From positions 1 through 64,000 of the forward strand of contig NZ_MBLO01000234.1 of assembly GCF_001854805.1 (NCBI RefSeq): a stretch of 64,000 nt of DNA, written 5' to 3'. Within the stretch, counting starts at the first letter, position 1. Each line of letters starts with the position of its first letter. Source of the DNA: Pseudofrankia coriaricola (GTDB lineage Bacteria; Actinomycetota; Actinomycetes; Frankiales; Frankiaceae). Below are positions 50,218 to 61,324 of the stretch, in pieces. The translations under genes and the position numbers were made by a program. The notes below the pieces were generated by a model that was not told the origin of the DNA, searched no databases, and was given only the letters and a program-made list of their open reading frames with translations.

Positions 50218-52856
50218 CAGTACACCCCCTCGACGACGGTCTCCCCGCCGAACACCCCGACCGGCCTGACGTCGGCGACCGAGTCGCCCACCTGCGCCGA
50301 CCCTGGCAGGGGCTCGACGCGGGTGGCGAGGTCGCGTTCCAGGTTGTTCGGCAGCAGCGTGGAGCGGCTCACGTGGTTCATCACCACCTGCCCGCTGGCG
50401 CCGTACTCGACCGGCCGGAGGGTCTCCGGGTCGACGACCGAGAACGTGACGTAGGGCGACGGCGGGTCGAACACGCACGGGTCGTCCGCCGTGAGCCCGT
50501 GGCGCTCCACCGCCGCGCCGAGGACCATCGTGCTGCCGTAGCGGCCGTAGAGCGCGGCGCCGGGGAAGATCTCGGTCATGTACAGGGAGCGGGTGTCGGC
50601 GTCCATGTGGGCGCCGCCCCACTCGATCATCCTGACCTTCGCCCGGACGAGCTCCACGAGGTCGTCGTGGCGGGCGAGGCGCTCCAGCAGCGGCGGCGTG
50701 ATGACCATGACGCGGATGTCCTGCGTCCTCAGCACGTGCCGGACCTGGTCGATGAGGTGGTCGGCATACCGGTCGGCCTCGTCGGCGTGGCCCTCGGCGA
50801 TGACGCGCTTCACCCACCGCGGGTCGAGGTCGATCGTGAACCGCAGCCTGCCGGCCCGGCGCACGAACCGCTCGATGAAGGCGCCGAACATGTGCGGTCC
50901 GGTTGGGGTGACCGCGAGCCAGTCGACGCCGGTGGGGGAGCCCCGGGCGGCCAGGTCGGCGAGGCTGTAGCCGGTCAGCCAGTCGAGCCAGTCATCCAGG
51001 AAGACGACCCGCTTGGGCGGCCCGGTCGTCCCACCGCTCTCGTACACCCCGCCGATCCCGGGATCGGCTCCGTAGCCACGGGGGACGAGGTCGTAGGCCG
51101 GCACCTCGCGCAGCAGGTCCACGAGGTTGGGGAACTTCGCCAGGTCCGCGATGGTGTGCACGTCCCGGCGCGGGTCGAAGCCTAGGTCACCCGCCGCCCG
51201 CAGCCAGAACGGCGAGCCGGTGGCCGGGTCGAAGTGCCAGCGCATCGCCGCCTCGACGAACTCGGTTTCCGGGACGGTCTCACCCGGTGGATGGTCGAGC
51301 ACAGGCTCGGGTAGGCGCAGTCCCAGATCGGTGAGTGGAGTCATCTCCGTCGTCCCCTCCGTCGTCCCCGCTTTCCAGCGTCGTCTCGATGTCCTGTCCG
51401 GTTGGTGTCCTGTCTGGTCGTGGTCGGACGTGTTGCCTGGTCGGCTCTGTGCCGACGCTGATCCGCCGGCCGCGGTAAGGCTTGGCTGCTCGCGGCGACG
51501 GTCGCCCGGGGCCGGGCCAGGGGCCGCGAGGCCGACCCGGCGGTGGGTCGAGAAGGCCGGGGTGCTGGGAAGGACCGGGCGTGGGTCGGCCGGCACCTCC
51601 ACGGCCAGCAGGGCGACGTCGTCGCCCAAGGCCGAGCCGGTCCACTCGCGGACCGTGGCGGCGAGGTCCGCGAGGGCGTCCTCGAGGGTGCTCGCGTCGC
51701 CGAGGGCGCGCTCGACGGCGGGCAGCAGCGGGAAGAAGGCGCCGGTGCGCCGTTCCCGCGCCTCGGCGATCCCGTCGGTGTAGAACAGCAGGCGATCACC
51801 CGGCTCCAACGCCATGGTGACCACGCCCGCGTTGTTCTCCATGGCCCTCGCGCCCCCCGCGCCGAGGCCCAGAGGCGGCTGGCGGTCGGACGGTGACAGC
51901 AGCCGGACGCGCCCGCGCCGCCACAGCACCGGGTCGGGATGGCCGGCGTTGGACAGGGTGAGCCAGCGCCCGTCGAGTTCGGCGACGATGCCGGTCACGA
52001 AGTCGTCGAGCCCGCCGACACTGGCCACCTCGGCGTCGAGGTCGGGCAGGACGTCGCCGATGTACCGGCGGCCACGGGCGACCACGCGGAAGCAGCCGAG
52101 GACCCGGCTGGCCAGCCGCACCGCCTCGAGCCCCTTGCCGCGCGCGTCACCGATCAACAGCCTCGTACCCCAGGGGCTGTCGACCAGGTCGTAGAGGTCG
52201 CCGCCGACAGTCGCCTCGGCGGCGGCGCTCTCGTAGCGGACCGCGAGGCGCAGGCCCTCCCGGGACACCGGGGGCACGTCGGTGAGGATCGCCCGTTGCG
52301 CTGCCTCCGCGACGCGCCTGACGTTGGCGAGCGTGGTCTCCCGCCCGGTGTTGTACCGGCTGGCCAGGATCGCCAGCACGCCGCCGATCGCGACCCCGCC
52401 GAGCCGGACGATCTGCGCCGTCCAGCCGCCCGCCGTGGCCGTGTCGAGGTTGTCATACCAGCCAAGCCCGAACGCGGTGATGAGCGCGGCGACCGCGTAC
52501 ACGGCGGTCAGTCCCGGGCCGGCGAGCGTCGCGGCGGCCATGGGGCTGATCACCACCAGCTCACGGATCGTCCACGTCCGGTTGCTGACCTCCAGCAGGA
52601 TCACCGCGAGCAGAGTGAGTGCCGGCAGAACCACCGCCCACCAGGTGCGCCGCGACGAGGTCACCCGGCGCCGGGCCCTGGCCGCGCGCCGCGGCCGGCC
52701 CCGCCTGCCCGGTCGTCCCGCGACCGCGGGGCGCGTCCGGCGCACCGTGGCGGCGGCCAGCGGGTCCGGCGGGTGCACGAGCCGCGAGTGGCCGCCGGCC
52801 CTCGCGCGCGGCTCCCCGTCCGGTCCGCGCGGGGCCGCGCGGGTCCTTGCAGGCAT
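50217..52856 (-). CDS. SpoIIE-type phosphatase read in frame with an EhpF-like adenylating ligase
   Basis: One uninterrupted frame encodes two proteins' worth of sequence (879 aa from ATG 52856; later starts such as GTG 52664 are possible). The first part has three to four membrane spans (about 70-150), then a PP2C/SpoIIE Ser/Thr phosphatase (180-405) with metal motifs ATVGGDLYDLV and LLIGDARGKGLEAV and DDVALLAVEV near its end. A 100-residue disordered linker leads to an ANL-type ligase (505-879): YESGGTTGPPKRVVFLDDWL, the AMP-binding YGRYGSTMVLG and a short C-terminal region, like EhpF. ATG 51344, with GAGGGG upstream, could start the ligase separately (375 aa). A genuine fusion or a lost stop codon are both possible. 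Confidence 0.7.
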   Translation of the reverse strand: MPARTRAAPRGPDGEPRARAGGHSRLVHPPDPLAAATVRRTRPAVAGRPGRRGRPRRAARARRRVTSSRRTWWAVVLPALTLLAVILLEVSNRTWTIRELVVISPMAAATLAGPGLTAVYAVAALITAFGLGWYDNLDTATAGGWTAQIVRLGGVAIGGVLAILASRYNTGRETTLANVRRVAEAAQRAILTDVPPVSREGLRLAVRYESAAAEATVGGDLYDLVDSPWGTRLLIGDARGKGLEAVRLASRVLGCFRVVARGRRYIGDVLPDLDAEVASVGGLDDFVTGIVAELDGRWLTLSNAGHPDPVLWRRGRVRLLSPSDRQPPLGLGAGGARAMENNAGVVTMALEPGDRLLFYTDGIAEARERRTGAFFPLLPAVERALGDASTLEDALADLAATVREWTGSALGDDVALLAVEVPADPRPVLPSTPAFSTHRRVGLAAPGPAPGDRRREQPSLTAAGGSASAQSRPGNTSDHDQTGHQPDRTSRRRWKAGTTEGTTEMTPLTDLGLRLPEPVLDHPPGETVPETEFVEAAMRWHFDPATGSPFWLRAAGDLGFDPRRDVHTIADLAKFPNLVDLLREVPAYDLVPRGYGADPGIGGVYESGGTTGPPKRVVFLDDWLDWLTGYSLADLAARGSPTGVDWLAVTPTGPHMFGAFIERFVRRAGRLRFTIDLDPRWVKRVIAEGHADEADRYADHLIDQVRHVLRTQDIRVMVITPPLLERLARHDDLVELVRAKVRMIEWGGAHMDADTRSLYMTEIFPGAALYGRYGSTMVLGAAVERHGLTADDPCVFDPPSPYVTFSVVDPETLRPVEYGASGQVVMNHVSRSTLLPNNLERDLATRVEPLPGSAQVGDSVADVRPVGVFGGETVVEGVY

Positions 52857-53122
52857 ACGTCGGCCCGTACCCGGTGGTCCGCCCCCACAACCAGCACCCA
52901 CGCCCGGCGCCGCCCGCCGGCGGTGTCGCGGTCGGCCGTGCGCGAACGTCGCACGTCCCGAATGCGCGGGAGAGGACGATGGTCCTGGTAGGAGCCAACT
53001 CGATCGCCAGACGCTGGATGCCGGCTGGGCGAGGCCCGGGCGGGTTTCGCCGGGTTCGCCGGGTGTGCCGCCAGGAGGCCATCCGGCGGGCGGCGGCGGT
53101 CGAGGAGCGCGAGGGGGGTCGC

Positions 53123-55363
53123 ATGCCGGGTAGGCGCCGTTCTGCCAGACGCGGGCCGGAGCGGGACGAGTCCGGCCTGCCGAGCGGCCTCACCGGGCCG
53201 GTCGACATCCCCGATCCGCCACCGGATCCGCCGAAGCCGCGGCGTGAACGGCTGCGGGACGCCGGCCGCGGCGCGCGCGCGACCGTGGTCGGGCTTCCCC
53301 GGGTGCTGCGGCTGTGCTGGCGGGCGAGCGCGCCGGCGACGGTGATGCTCGCGCTACTGACCGTTGTAGTCGGGCTCTTCCCCGCGCTGACCGCGTCGAC
53401 GGCGCGGCTGCTCGTCGACGCGGTGGTCCGGGCGGTGCAGATCCGGGCGACCCATCAGCCGGACCAGTCGGTCCTGGCGCTGCCGTTGCCCGGAAGCCCG
53501 CGGGTGGCGACGCTGACCGGCACCCAGGTTGTCTTCTGGCTCGTCGTGATCCAGTTCGCGGTGTCCATCCTCAGCCAGCTGCTGTCGGCCGCGCGGTCCA
53601 TCGTCCAACGCATCCTGTCCGATCGGCTGTCGCTCACCGTGCAGACGATGGTCGTCGAGAAGGCGAGCCAGCTCGAGCTGAGCTTCTTCGAGCAGTCCGA
53701 GTCGTACGACCTGTTGCAGCGCGCCTCTCAGCAGGGCACCCGGCCGTTCGACACGCTCACCACGTTCTTCGGGCTGCTGCAGACGGTGGTGACGTTCGTC
53801 AGCATGATCGGGCTACTCATCAGCCTGAACCCGCTACTCGGGGTCATCGTGCTGGTGGCGCCGATCCCCGCCTTTGTCGTTGACACCCGCTACGGCCGGT
53901 GGACCTACATGCGTAGCAGGTGGACATCGCCGGTGAACCGGCGGATCTCATACCTGCAGCGGGTGCTGACCACGGACACCGACGCCAAGGAAATCAGGAT
54001 CTTCAACCTGGGCCCCTACCTGGTCGAGCGATTCCGGCTGCTGTCGGTCAACTACAACCAGCGGCTACGTGAACTGGCTATCCGCCGCCAGCTCGCCGAG
54101 CTGGGCTGGAGCCTGCTCGCAGAGCTCGCCCGCTCGGGCAGCTATCTCTACGTCGCGCTCCAGGCCGCCGCCGGGCGGCTCACGCTCGGCGACCTGACTC
54201 TCTACGGCACCGCCGCCTCCAGCGTGCAGGGCAACGTGTCGAGCATGTTGGGCTCGCTCACTCAGATGTACGAGAACAACCTGTACGTCGACGACCTGTA
54301 CCGCCTGCTGGCCACGCCGACCGAGGCGGAGCGCCTGGCCGCCGACCGGGCGGCCCGGCTGGCGGCCGCGTCGCCTGGGGCAGCATCGGCAGCGATCGAG
54401 GCGGCGCCGGTCGACGCCCCGGCCGCGGTGCCGGCGCCGCGGGCCTCACCCGGGCCGGCACAGCTACTGGAACCGGCGCAGCTACTGGAACCGGCGCAGC
54501 TACCGGCACCGGCGCAGCTACCGACGCCGCTGCGCGGGCACGTCGTCTTCGAGCGTGTCTCGTTCCGCTACCCGGGCACGGAGGTCGTGGCGCTCAACGA
54601 CGTCAGCTTCGAGGTCGGCGCCGGGGAGACGATCGCGATCGTCGGCCGCAACGGCGCCGGGAAGTCGACGCTAATCAAACTGCTGTGCCGGCTCTACACA
54701 CCGGACAGCGGCCGGATCCTCGTCGATGGCGTCGACATCGCCGACGTGGACGCGGAAGCGCTGCGTGCCCAGATCGGTGCGGTCTTCCAGGACCATGTCT
54801 CATTCCAGGCCAGCGCCGCGGAGAACATTGGCCTGGGTGAGCTCGCCGCGCTGTCCGACCGGTCGCGCGTCGAACAGGCCGGCCTGGACGGCGGTGCGGA
54901 CGGCTTCATCCGCGCCCTGCCGCACGGATACGACACGTCGCTCGGCCGCTGGTTCGGCAACGGGGTGAACCTCTCCGGCGGTGAATGGCAGAAGGTCGCC
55001 CTTGCCCGCGGCTTCATGCGCGCCGCCCGGATCCTCGTCCTCGACGAGCCGAGCGCCGCCCTCGACGCCCGCGCGGAGCACGACCTGTTCACCCGGCTGC
55101 GCGCCTTGGCGACCGGCCGCACCGCCTTCTACATCTCGCACCGCTTCTCCACGGTGCGGCAGGCGGATCGGATCATCTTCCTGGAGGACGGCGGCATCAC
55201 CGAGTCCGGCACCCACCGCGAGCTGATGGCCCTCGGCGGCCAGTACGCCGAGCTCTTCACCCTCCAGGCCGCCGCCTACATCGACGACCCGGCCCCGAAC
55301 GACCGCCCGGGACAGGACACGTCAGGAACCGCTCCGGCCGGGTTGCCACGATCGCGGCCGTGA
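53123..55363 (+). CDS. ABC exporter (fused membrane and ATPase domains)
   Basis: The ATG at 53123 follows GAGGGGGG. The 746-aa half-transporter has a disordered, charged N-terminus, a six-span exporter domain (about 60-370) and an ATPase domain: Walker A GRNGAGKST, signature LSGGEWQK, Walker B ILVLDEPSAALD and switch ISHRFST. Between the domains is a repeat-rich Pro/Gln linker (EPAQLLEPAQLLEPAQLPAP). It should act as a homodimer or with an unknown partner. The cargo is unknown. It is divergent from the phosphatase-ligase gene, so a link to its product (for example export) is only suggested by proximity. Confidence 0.9.
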   Translation: MPGRRRSARRGPERDESGLPSGLTGPVDIPDPPPDPPKPRRERLRDAGRGARATVVGLPRVLRLCWRASAPATVMLALLTVVVGLFPALTASTARLLVDAVVRAVQIRATHQPDQSVLALPLPGSPRVATLTGTQVVFWLVVIQFAVSILSQLLSAARSIVQRILSDRLSLTVQTMVVEKASQLELSFFEQSESYDLLQRASQQGTRPFDTLTTFFGLLQTVVTFVSMIGLLISLNPLLGVIVLVAPIPAFVVDTRYGRWTYMRSRWTSPVNRRISYLQRVLTTDTDAKEIRIFNLGPYLVERFRLLSVNYNQRLRELAIRRQLAELGWSLLAELARSGSYLYVALQAAAGRLTLGDLTLYGTAASSVQGNVSSMLGSLTQMYENNLYVDDLYRLLATPTEAERLAADRAARLAAASPGAASAAIEAAPVDAPAAVPAPRASPGPAQLLEPAQLLEPAQLPAPAQLPTPLRGHVVFERVSFRYPGTEVVALNDVSFEVGAGETIAIVGRNGAGKSTLIKLLCRLYTPDSGRILVDGVDIADVDAEALRAQIGAVFQDHVSFQASAAENIGLGELAALSDRSRVEQAGLDGGADGFIRALPHGYDTSLGRWFGNGVNLSGGEWQKVALARGFMRAARILVLDEPSAALDARAEHDLFTRLRALATGRTAFYISHRFSTVRQADRIIFLEDGGITESGTHRELMALGGQYAELFTLQAAAYIDDPAPNDRPGQDTSGTAPAGLPRSRP

Positions 55364-55591
55364 GGCCGGTGAGGAAGCTACGAGAAGAAGCCCACACTGT
55401 CGGTCGATGCCTTCTAGGTCGAATAGCTTGGCCATTGCCGGCGTGTGCGAATGAGGGCCAAGGTGGTCTTGGTTGGCGCTAGGCACGGTATCGCGCGGTC
55501 TCGGCGTCCTGCCTGGAACCTTCGAAGCAGAGTAGTCTGGCAGGACCGCCACGATCTCCTCGCCGTGGCCGAGCCGAGAGGAACGTACACG

Positions 55592-57193
55592 ATGGTGACG
55601 GCGGCTCCTCTTGATCGCTCTGGCTCTGAAAGTTTCAGCATCCCCAGCTTGGTCCAGCTGGCGCGTCAGGGCTCCATCAGGGTTCCCGTGTTCCAACGGG
55701 ACTTCAGCTGGGACGCAGGAGACGTGCGCGACCTGTTCGACAGTATCTATCGGGGTTTCCCGGTGGGGACACTACTCTTCTGGCGGCACAAGGCTGCGGC
55801 CGGTCAGGCTTCGCTTGGCCCAATTGAGATCCTGGCCGAAGAAGACGAATACGCATACTGGGTCGTAGACGGCCAGCAGAGAATCATCTCTCTCGCGGGT
55901 TCCTTGGCTCCCGGTCTGGGTGGTGTTGACGAACGTTTCGAGGTGTACTTCGACCTCGAGACGCAGAAATTTGTCAACCTTCGTAAGGGGGTGCACGCAC
56001 CACGTGCAATACCTGTTCGGGATGCGTTGGAGACTAGGAGTCTCCTCACCTGGCTAAGGCGGCACGCCGACGACCTTGCGGCCGATGACTACGATCTGGC
56101 CGACCGGCTCGGCGGCGCCATACGTGACTACCGGATCCCCGCTTACGTGGTGACTGGCGAGGATCAAGAAATCCTGCGAGAACTGTTTGACCGGGTGAAC
56201 TCGTCCGGCAAGCCGATGAGTCGCGCGCAGGTTTTCCACGCCCTTTTTGCCAGCGGTACGGAGCCGGGCAGCCCTGCCAGCGTGGTGGCTGCGCTGCGCA
56301 AGCTGAAGTTCGGCGCTCTCGATGAGAATCGCGTCGTGCAGAGCCTGCTGGGTATTCGAGGCGGCGACGTATCGAGAGATCTTCGTGGTGAGTTCGGGCC
56401 GAGAGAGGACCCGGCGAGTTGGTACGACCGAACCGAGCAGGCGCTCGCCAAAGCCATCGAGTTTCTTCGCGGTGAGGGTGTGGAGCATCTACTACTCGCC
56501 CCGAACACGTTTCCCCTGCCAGTCTTGGCGACGTTCTTCTTCCTGCATCCTGAACCGCAGCCTTGGACACTCCGTCTTTTGGCGCGTTGGCTCTGGCGTG
56601 GCTGGGTTCATGACTTCGGGCGGGAAGGAGGGCAGACCCCGGTGCTGCGCCGCGCCATCAGGTCTGTTAACCCGCACAAGCTGGAAGTGGACCAGGCACC
56701 GGACGAGTACTCGGCGGTGAAGTCGTTGCTCGAATATGCTCCGGATCGGCCGGTCCCCCACCTGCCGCTTCAGAATTTCAACACGCGATATGCCCATAGC
56801 AGATTGGTCCTGTTGGCACTGGCGTCGCTACATCCTCATGGCCCGGAGAGTAGTCCTGTCGACCTCGCTCGGGAATTCGAGGAGCATGGGACCGAAGCGG
56901 TCACCGAGATAGTCCGCAATCGCCGTTCGTACGTTGCGGCTCGCTCGTTCTGGCCAAGAGACGCCATACCCATCGAGGAAGTTTCCGCTCCGTCGGTGCT
57001 TGCCAGCCATGCGATTGACGAGGAAGCCGCCGCCTACTTGTGGGCGGGCCAGATCGAGAAATTCCTTGACCGGCGTGAAGAGCTGATCGGTAAACTTGTC
57101 GGAAGGTTCCTGGACAGCCGAGTTGAGCCGGGTGCTCTTGTGCGTCCGTCGCTCGCTGATTTGATCGCGACCGGAACGGCCGAGGAGGGCTGA
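55592..57193 (+). CDS. DUF262 (GmrS/ParB-like) domain protein
   Basis: ATG 55592 has GAGAGGA nine bases upstream and gives 533 aa. Residues 12-110 carry the DUF262 core: FSIPSLVQLARQGSIRVPVF, QRDFSWDAGDVRDLFDSIYR, GFPVGTLLFW and VVDGQQRIISLAG (Asp93-Arg97), a ParB/Srx-like fold that in GmrSD-type restriction enzymes binds and hydrolyses NTP. No C-terminal HNH (DUF1524) nuclease motif is visible; the second half is helical. The DNA is noticeably poorer in third-position G/C than its neighbours, a sign of transfer. The stop abuts the GTG of a HipA-like kinase with no gap, so the two form a unit. Confidence 0.85.
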   Translation: MVTAAPLDRSGSESFSIPSLVQLARQGSIRVPVFQRDFSWDAGDVRDLFDSIYRGFPVGTLLFWRHKAAAGQASLGPIEILAEEDEYAYWVVDGQQRIISLAGSLAPGLGGVDERFEVYFDLETQKFVNLRKGVHAPRAIPVRDALETRSLLTWLRRHADDLAADDYDLADRLGGAIRDYRIPAYVVTGEDQEILRELFDRVNSSGKPMSRAQVFHALFASGTEPGSPASVVAALRKLKFGALDENRVVQSLLGIRGGDVSRDLRGEFGPREDPASWYDRTEQALAKAIEFLRGEGVEHLLLAPNTFPLPVLATFFFLHPEPQPWTLRLLARWLWRGWVHDFGREGGQTPVLRRAIRSVNPHKLEVDQAPDEYSAVKSLLEYAPDRPVPHLPLQNFNTRYAHSRLVLLALASLHPHGPESSPVDLAREFEEHGTEAVTEIVRNRRSYVAARSFWPRDAIPIEEVSAPSVLASHAIDEEAAAYLWAGQIEKFLDRREELIGKLVGRFLDSRVEPGALVRPSLADLIATGTAEEG

Positions 57194-58432
57194 GTGGACG
57201 TTGACACCACCCTCCTCATTCAGATCCAGACGAGGGGAATCTGGGTCGACGCGGGGTACCTGCACGGCACGCGAGACCAGAAAAACTGGTTCGAATTCTC
57301 TGAGTCCTACTGGACCATGCGTGACCGTCCCGTACTCGGCCAGATATTCGAGGAACGTGGCCGGTTCTGGCAGCCCAGCGCGCGCGTTGCGATTCCGCAC
57401 TGGTTTTCCCACCTCCTGCCCGAGGGTCGGCTGCGACAGGCCGTCGCGGACGCCGCGCACGTCAACAGCCGGCGAGAGTTTGAACTACTCAGGCGGCTTG
57501 GCGCCACGGATCTCCCGGGCGCCGTACGCGCCATACCGGCGATCACGCCGTCGGCAGCATCGTCGCCTGACCTAGCCACTGTGGAGGAACCAGCCGAACA
57601 CGAGGACCCGCTGTTGAAGTTCAGCCTGGCGGGGGTGCAGCTGAAGTTCTCGGTATACGGCGACGACCGTGGGCTGACTGTGCCGGCCCACGGCCAAGCG
57701 GGCAACGTCATTCTCAAGTTCCCGGATGGGCGGCCGGGTTTCACGGGTGTTCCGGAGGCCGAACTGGCCAGTCTCGAACTCGCCCGTGCGGCCGGCATCG
57801 ACGCGCCGAAGGCGTTTCTCATCCGACCTTCGGAGGTACCTGGGCTGGAAGACTGGGCACGGCGAACGCCTGGCGCGGCGCTGGCTGTATCCCGCTTCGA
57901 CCGAGGTCCTGGTGACCTGCGCATCCACATGGAGGAGATCGCGCAAGTCATGGACATCCCAACTGCACGGGAATCGGCGAAGTACCGGCGGGCGAACTTT
58001 GAAACGATTGCGGTACTCGTCGAGGCACTCGCCGGATCTGATGCAGTGGGCAAGGTTATCGACCGGATTGTTCTCAATGTCCTGCTCGGAAATGGCGACG
58101 CACATCTGAAGAACTGGGCGGTGCTTTACCCAGATGGACGGTTGCCAATCTTGAGTCCAGTCTACGACGTAGTCCCGACCGTTCTGTTCATGGAGAACGA
58201 CGATCTCGGGCTCAGGCTGGGGGGCACCAAGAAGTTCGCCGACGTCACGGTTGCGACATTCGAGGGCATTGGAAGCCGGACCCAGTTCGGCGTCCCTGAG
58301 ACGCATCGGCGCGTCCACGACGCGATCGAGAAGGTGCTCAACGCCTGGCCTGTACTCGGAGAGCACCTGGCAGCTGATGCGTACCAGCGCCTCACAGAAC
58401 GGCGGGATGCGCTCTCTCTCCTCCGAGAGTAA
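57194..58432 (+). CDS. HipA-like Ser/Thr kinase
   Basis: GTG 57194 directly follows the DUF262 stop (TGAGTG), implying translational coupling. The 412-aa protein has the HipA layout: N-terminal couple_hipA-like region (WFEFSESYWTMRDRPVLGQI), the loop LLKFSLAGVQLKFSVYGDDR, nucleotide lysine region NVILKFPDG, catalytic Asp302 in GNGDAHLKNWAVLY and metal Asp325 in LSPVYDVVPT. HipA toxins phosphorylate glutamyl-tRNA synthetase and cause dormancy. No HipB-type HTH antitoxin is next to it; DUF262 takes that place. G+C is lower than the genome norm. It may be the effector of a defence or toxin module. Confidence 0.85.
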   Translation: MDVDTTLLIQIQTRGIWVDAGYLHGTRDQKNWFEFSESYWTMRDRPVLGQIFEERGRFWQPSARVAIPHWFSHLLPEGRLRQAVADAAHVNSRREFELLRRLGATDLPGAVRAIPAITPSAASSPDLATVEEPAEHEDPLLKFSLAGVQLKFSVYGDDRGLTVPAHGQAGNVILKFPDGRPGFTGVPEAELASLELARAAGIDAPKAFLIRPSEVPGLEDWARRTPGAALAVSRFDRGPGDLRIHMEEIAQVMDIPTARESAKYRRANFETIAVLVEALAGSDAVGKVIDRIVLNVLLGNGDAHLKNWAVLYPDGRLPILSPVYDVVPTVLFMENDDLGLRLGGTKKFADVTVATFEGIGSRTQFGVPETHRRVHDAIEKVLNAWPVLGEHLAADAYQRLTERRDALSLLRE

Positions 58433-58451
58433 CAGGGCGATTTCAGGCGCT

Positions 58452-58487
58452 GCTGTGGCCGTCACCGGCCCGGGTGACGGCCGCAGC
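58452..58487. terminator. Bidirectional hairpin terminator
   Basis: GCTGTGGCCGTCACC (58452-58466) pairs with GGTGACGGCCGCAGC (58473-58487), with one G-T pair and a 6-nt loop. It lies between the convergent HipA-like and ettA genes, 20 bases after one stop and 15 before the other. Confidence 0.8.
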
Positions 58488-58501
58488 GGAACCGCGGTCT
58501 C

Positions 58502-60184
<1,683 letters not shown>

Positions 60185-60339
60185 GCGTCAACCCTATTGG
60201 TCCGCGCGGCGATCTTGGCGACGCGGTGATCGGAGGCGAGGTCGCGCGTGCCCGTCGGACACCGGTTTCCCTCCATCTGACCGACATGCGTCGCGCCGTC
60301 CGGGGCCGGTACACCTCCGGGAGGCGCTATCGTGGGCCT

Positions 60340-61008
60340 GTGGATCATGTTGAGCCGGTGTTCGAGCCGGGCGAGCTGATCCTGCACCGCATGTTCACCG
60401 ACGACGAGCTGGTCTTCGTCCGTTGCGGCGTGGTGGTCGGCGACGACGAGCGCGGGCTGCGGGTCTGGATCCCGAACGGCGGTCCGGCGGCGGTCCGGAT
60501 GAGCGAGGACGGCCGCGGGATCCGCGACATGCCGTTCGCCGAGTGGATCACGCAGCCGACGGCGTTGACCCGCACGACCTGGTGGGGCCCGGACATCTTC
60601 ATGCTGATCCCGCCCGACCGGGCGCACAGCGTCTGGTGGTTCTGGGACTGGCGCGGCAGCTTCGACGCCTGGTACGTCAACCTCGAGGAGCCGGTGACCC
60701 GCTGGCGCGACGGCGCCGTGGCCGGCGTCGACGGATGTGACCAGGATCTCGACATCTGGGTCTGGCCGGACCGCGGCTGGGAGTGGAAAGACGAGGACGA
60801 GCTCGAGGAGCGCCTCGCCTTCCCGGATCGCTACTGGGTGCGCGACGCCGCCGCCGTCCGTGCCGAGGGCGAACGACTGATCAAGGACGCGGAGGCCGGT
60901 CTCTTCCCGTTCGACGGCACCTGGCACGACTTTCGCCCCGAGCCGGCCTGGCGCGCCCTTCCGTTCGCCCTCACCCCCGGCTGGGACCGTCCCCGAACGC
61001 ACCGGTGA
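60340..61008 (+). CDS. DUF402 (FomD/Ntdp-like) hydrolase
   Basis: GTG 60340 is the likely start (222 aa); an ATG at 60286 would add 18 basic residues. The fold core reads WWFWDWRGSFDAWYVNLEEP, then CDQDLDIWVWPDRGWEWKDE, the aromatic and acidic cluster that binds divalent metal in DUF402 enzymes such as FomD and the nucleoside di/triphosphatase Ntdp. A nucleotide or NMP-conjugate phosphate ester is the expected substrate. In actinobacteria this gene is a common single-copy member near ettA. Its 3' end overlaps the convergent ArsR gene by 38 bases. Confidence 0.85.
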   Translation: MDHVEPVFEPGELILHRMFTDDELVFVRCGVVVGDDERGLRVWIPNGGPAAVRMSEDGRGIRDMPFAEWITQPTALTRTTWWGPDIFMLIPPDRAHSVWWFWDWRGSFDAWYVNLEEPVTRWRDGAVAGVDGCDQDLDIWVWPDRGWEWKDEDELEERLAFPDRYWVRDAAAVRAEGERLIKDAEAGLFPFDGTWHDFRPEPAWRALPFALTPGWDRPRTHR

Positions 61009-61324
61009 CGCCCGCCGGCGCGAGGGCACCGGTAACGATGGCGGTCAGGAGGCCCGGGAAGCGGGCGTCGAGGTCGTCGCGACGCAGCCGGGAGAACTTG
61101 TGGGTGCCTTCGGCGCGGGTGGCGATGACGCCGGCCTCGCGCAGGACCCGCAGGTGATGGCTGCGGGTCGACTTGGCCATCCGGCCGGCGAGCAGCTCAC
61201 CGCAGGCGGCCTCCTGGACCTGGGCGAGGGCGCCGACGATCTCGAGGCGGGAAGGGTCGCCCAGCGAGGCCAGCACGGCGACGAGATCTATGTCCTGGGT
61301 CGCCGGCATCGGCAGCGTGCCCAT
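60971..61324 (-). CDS. ArsR-family winged-helix regulator
   Basis: ATG 61324 follows GGAGGTGGGTC; the longer frame is unlikely. The 117-aa dimeric repressor has the ArsR fold: VAVLASLGDPSRLEIVGALA, GELLAGRMAKSTRSHHLRVL (recognition helix), REAGVIATRAEGTHKFSRLR (wing). The metal-binding ELCVCDL motif is absent; a single Cys lies in ACGELLAG, so the signal is probably not a metal. It is divergent from an MFS exporter, with a perfect 12-bp palindrome in the gap, the classical layout for a repressor of an efflux gene. Confidence 0.9.
   Translation of the reverse strand: MGTLPMPATQDIDLVAVLASLGDPSRLEIVGALAQVQEAACGELLAGRMAKSTRSHHLRVLREAGVIATRAEGTHKFSRLRRDDLDARFPGLLTAIVTGALAPAGVTGAFGDGPSRG

Noticed and set aside
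57572-58465. Minus-strand frame as an antitoxin partner of the HipA-like kinase
   Set aside because: It is antisense to the kinase and shows no HTH or DNA-binding pattern.
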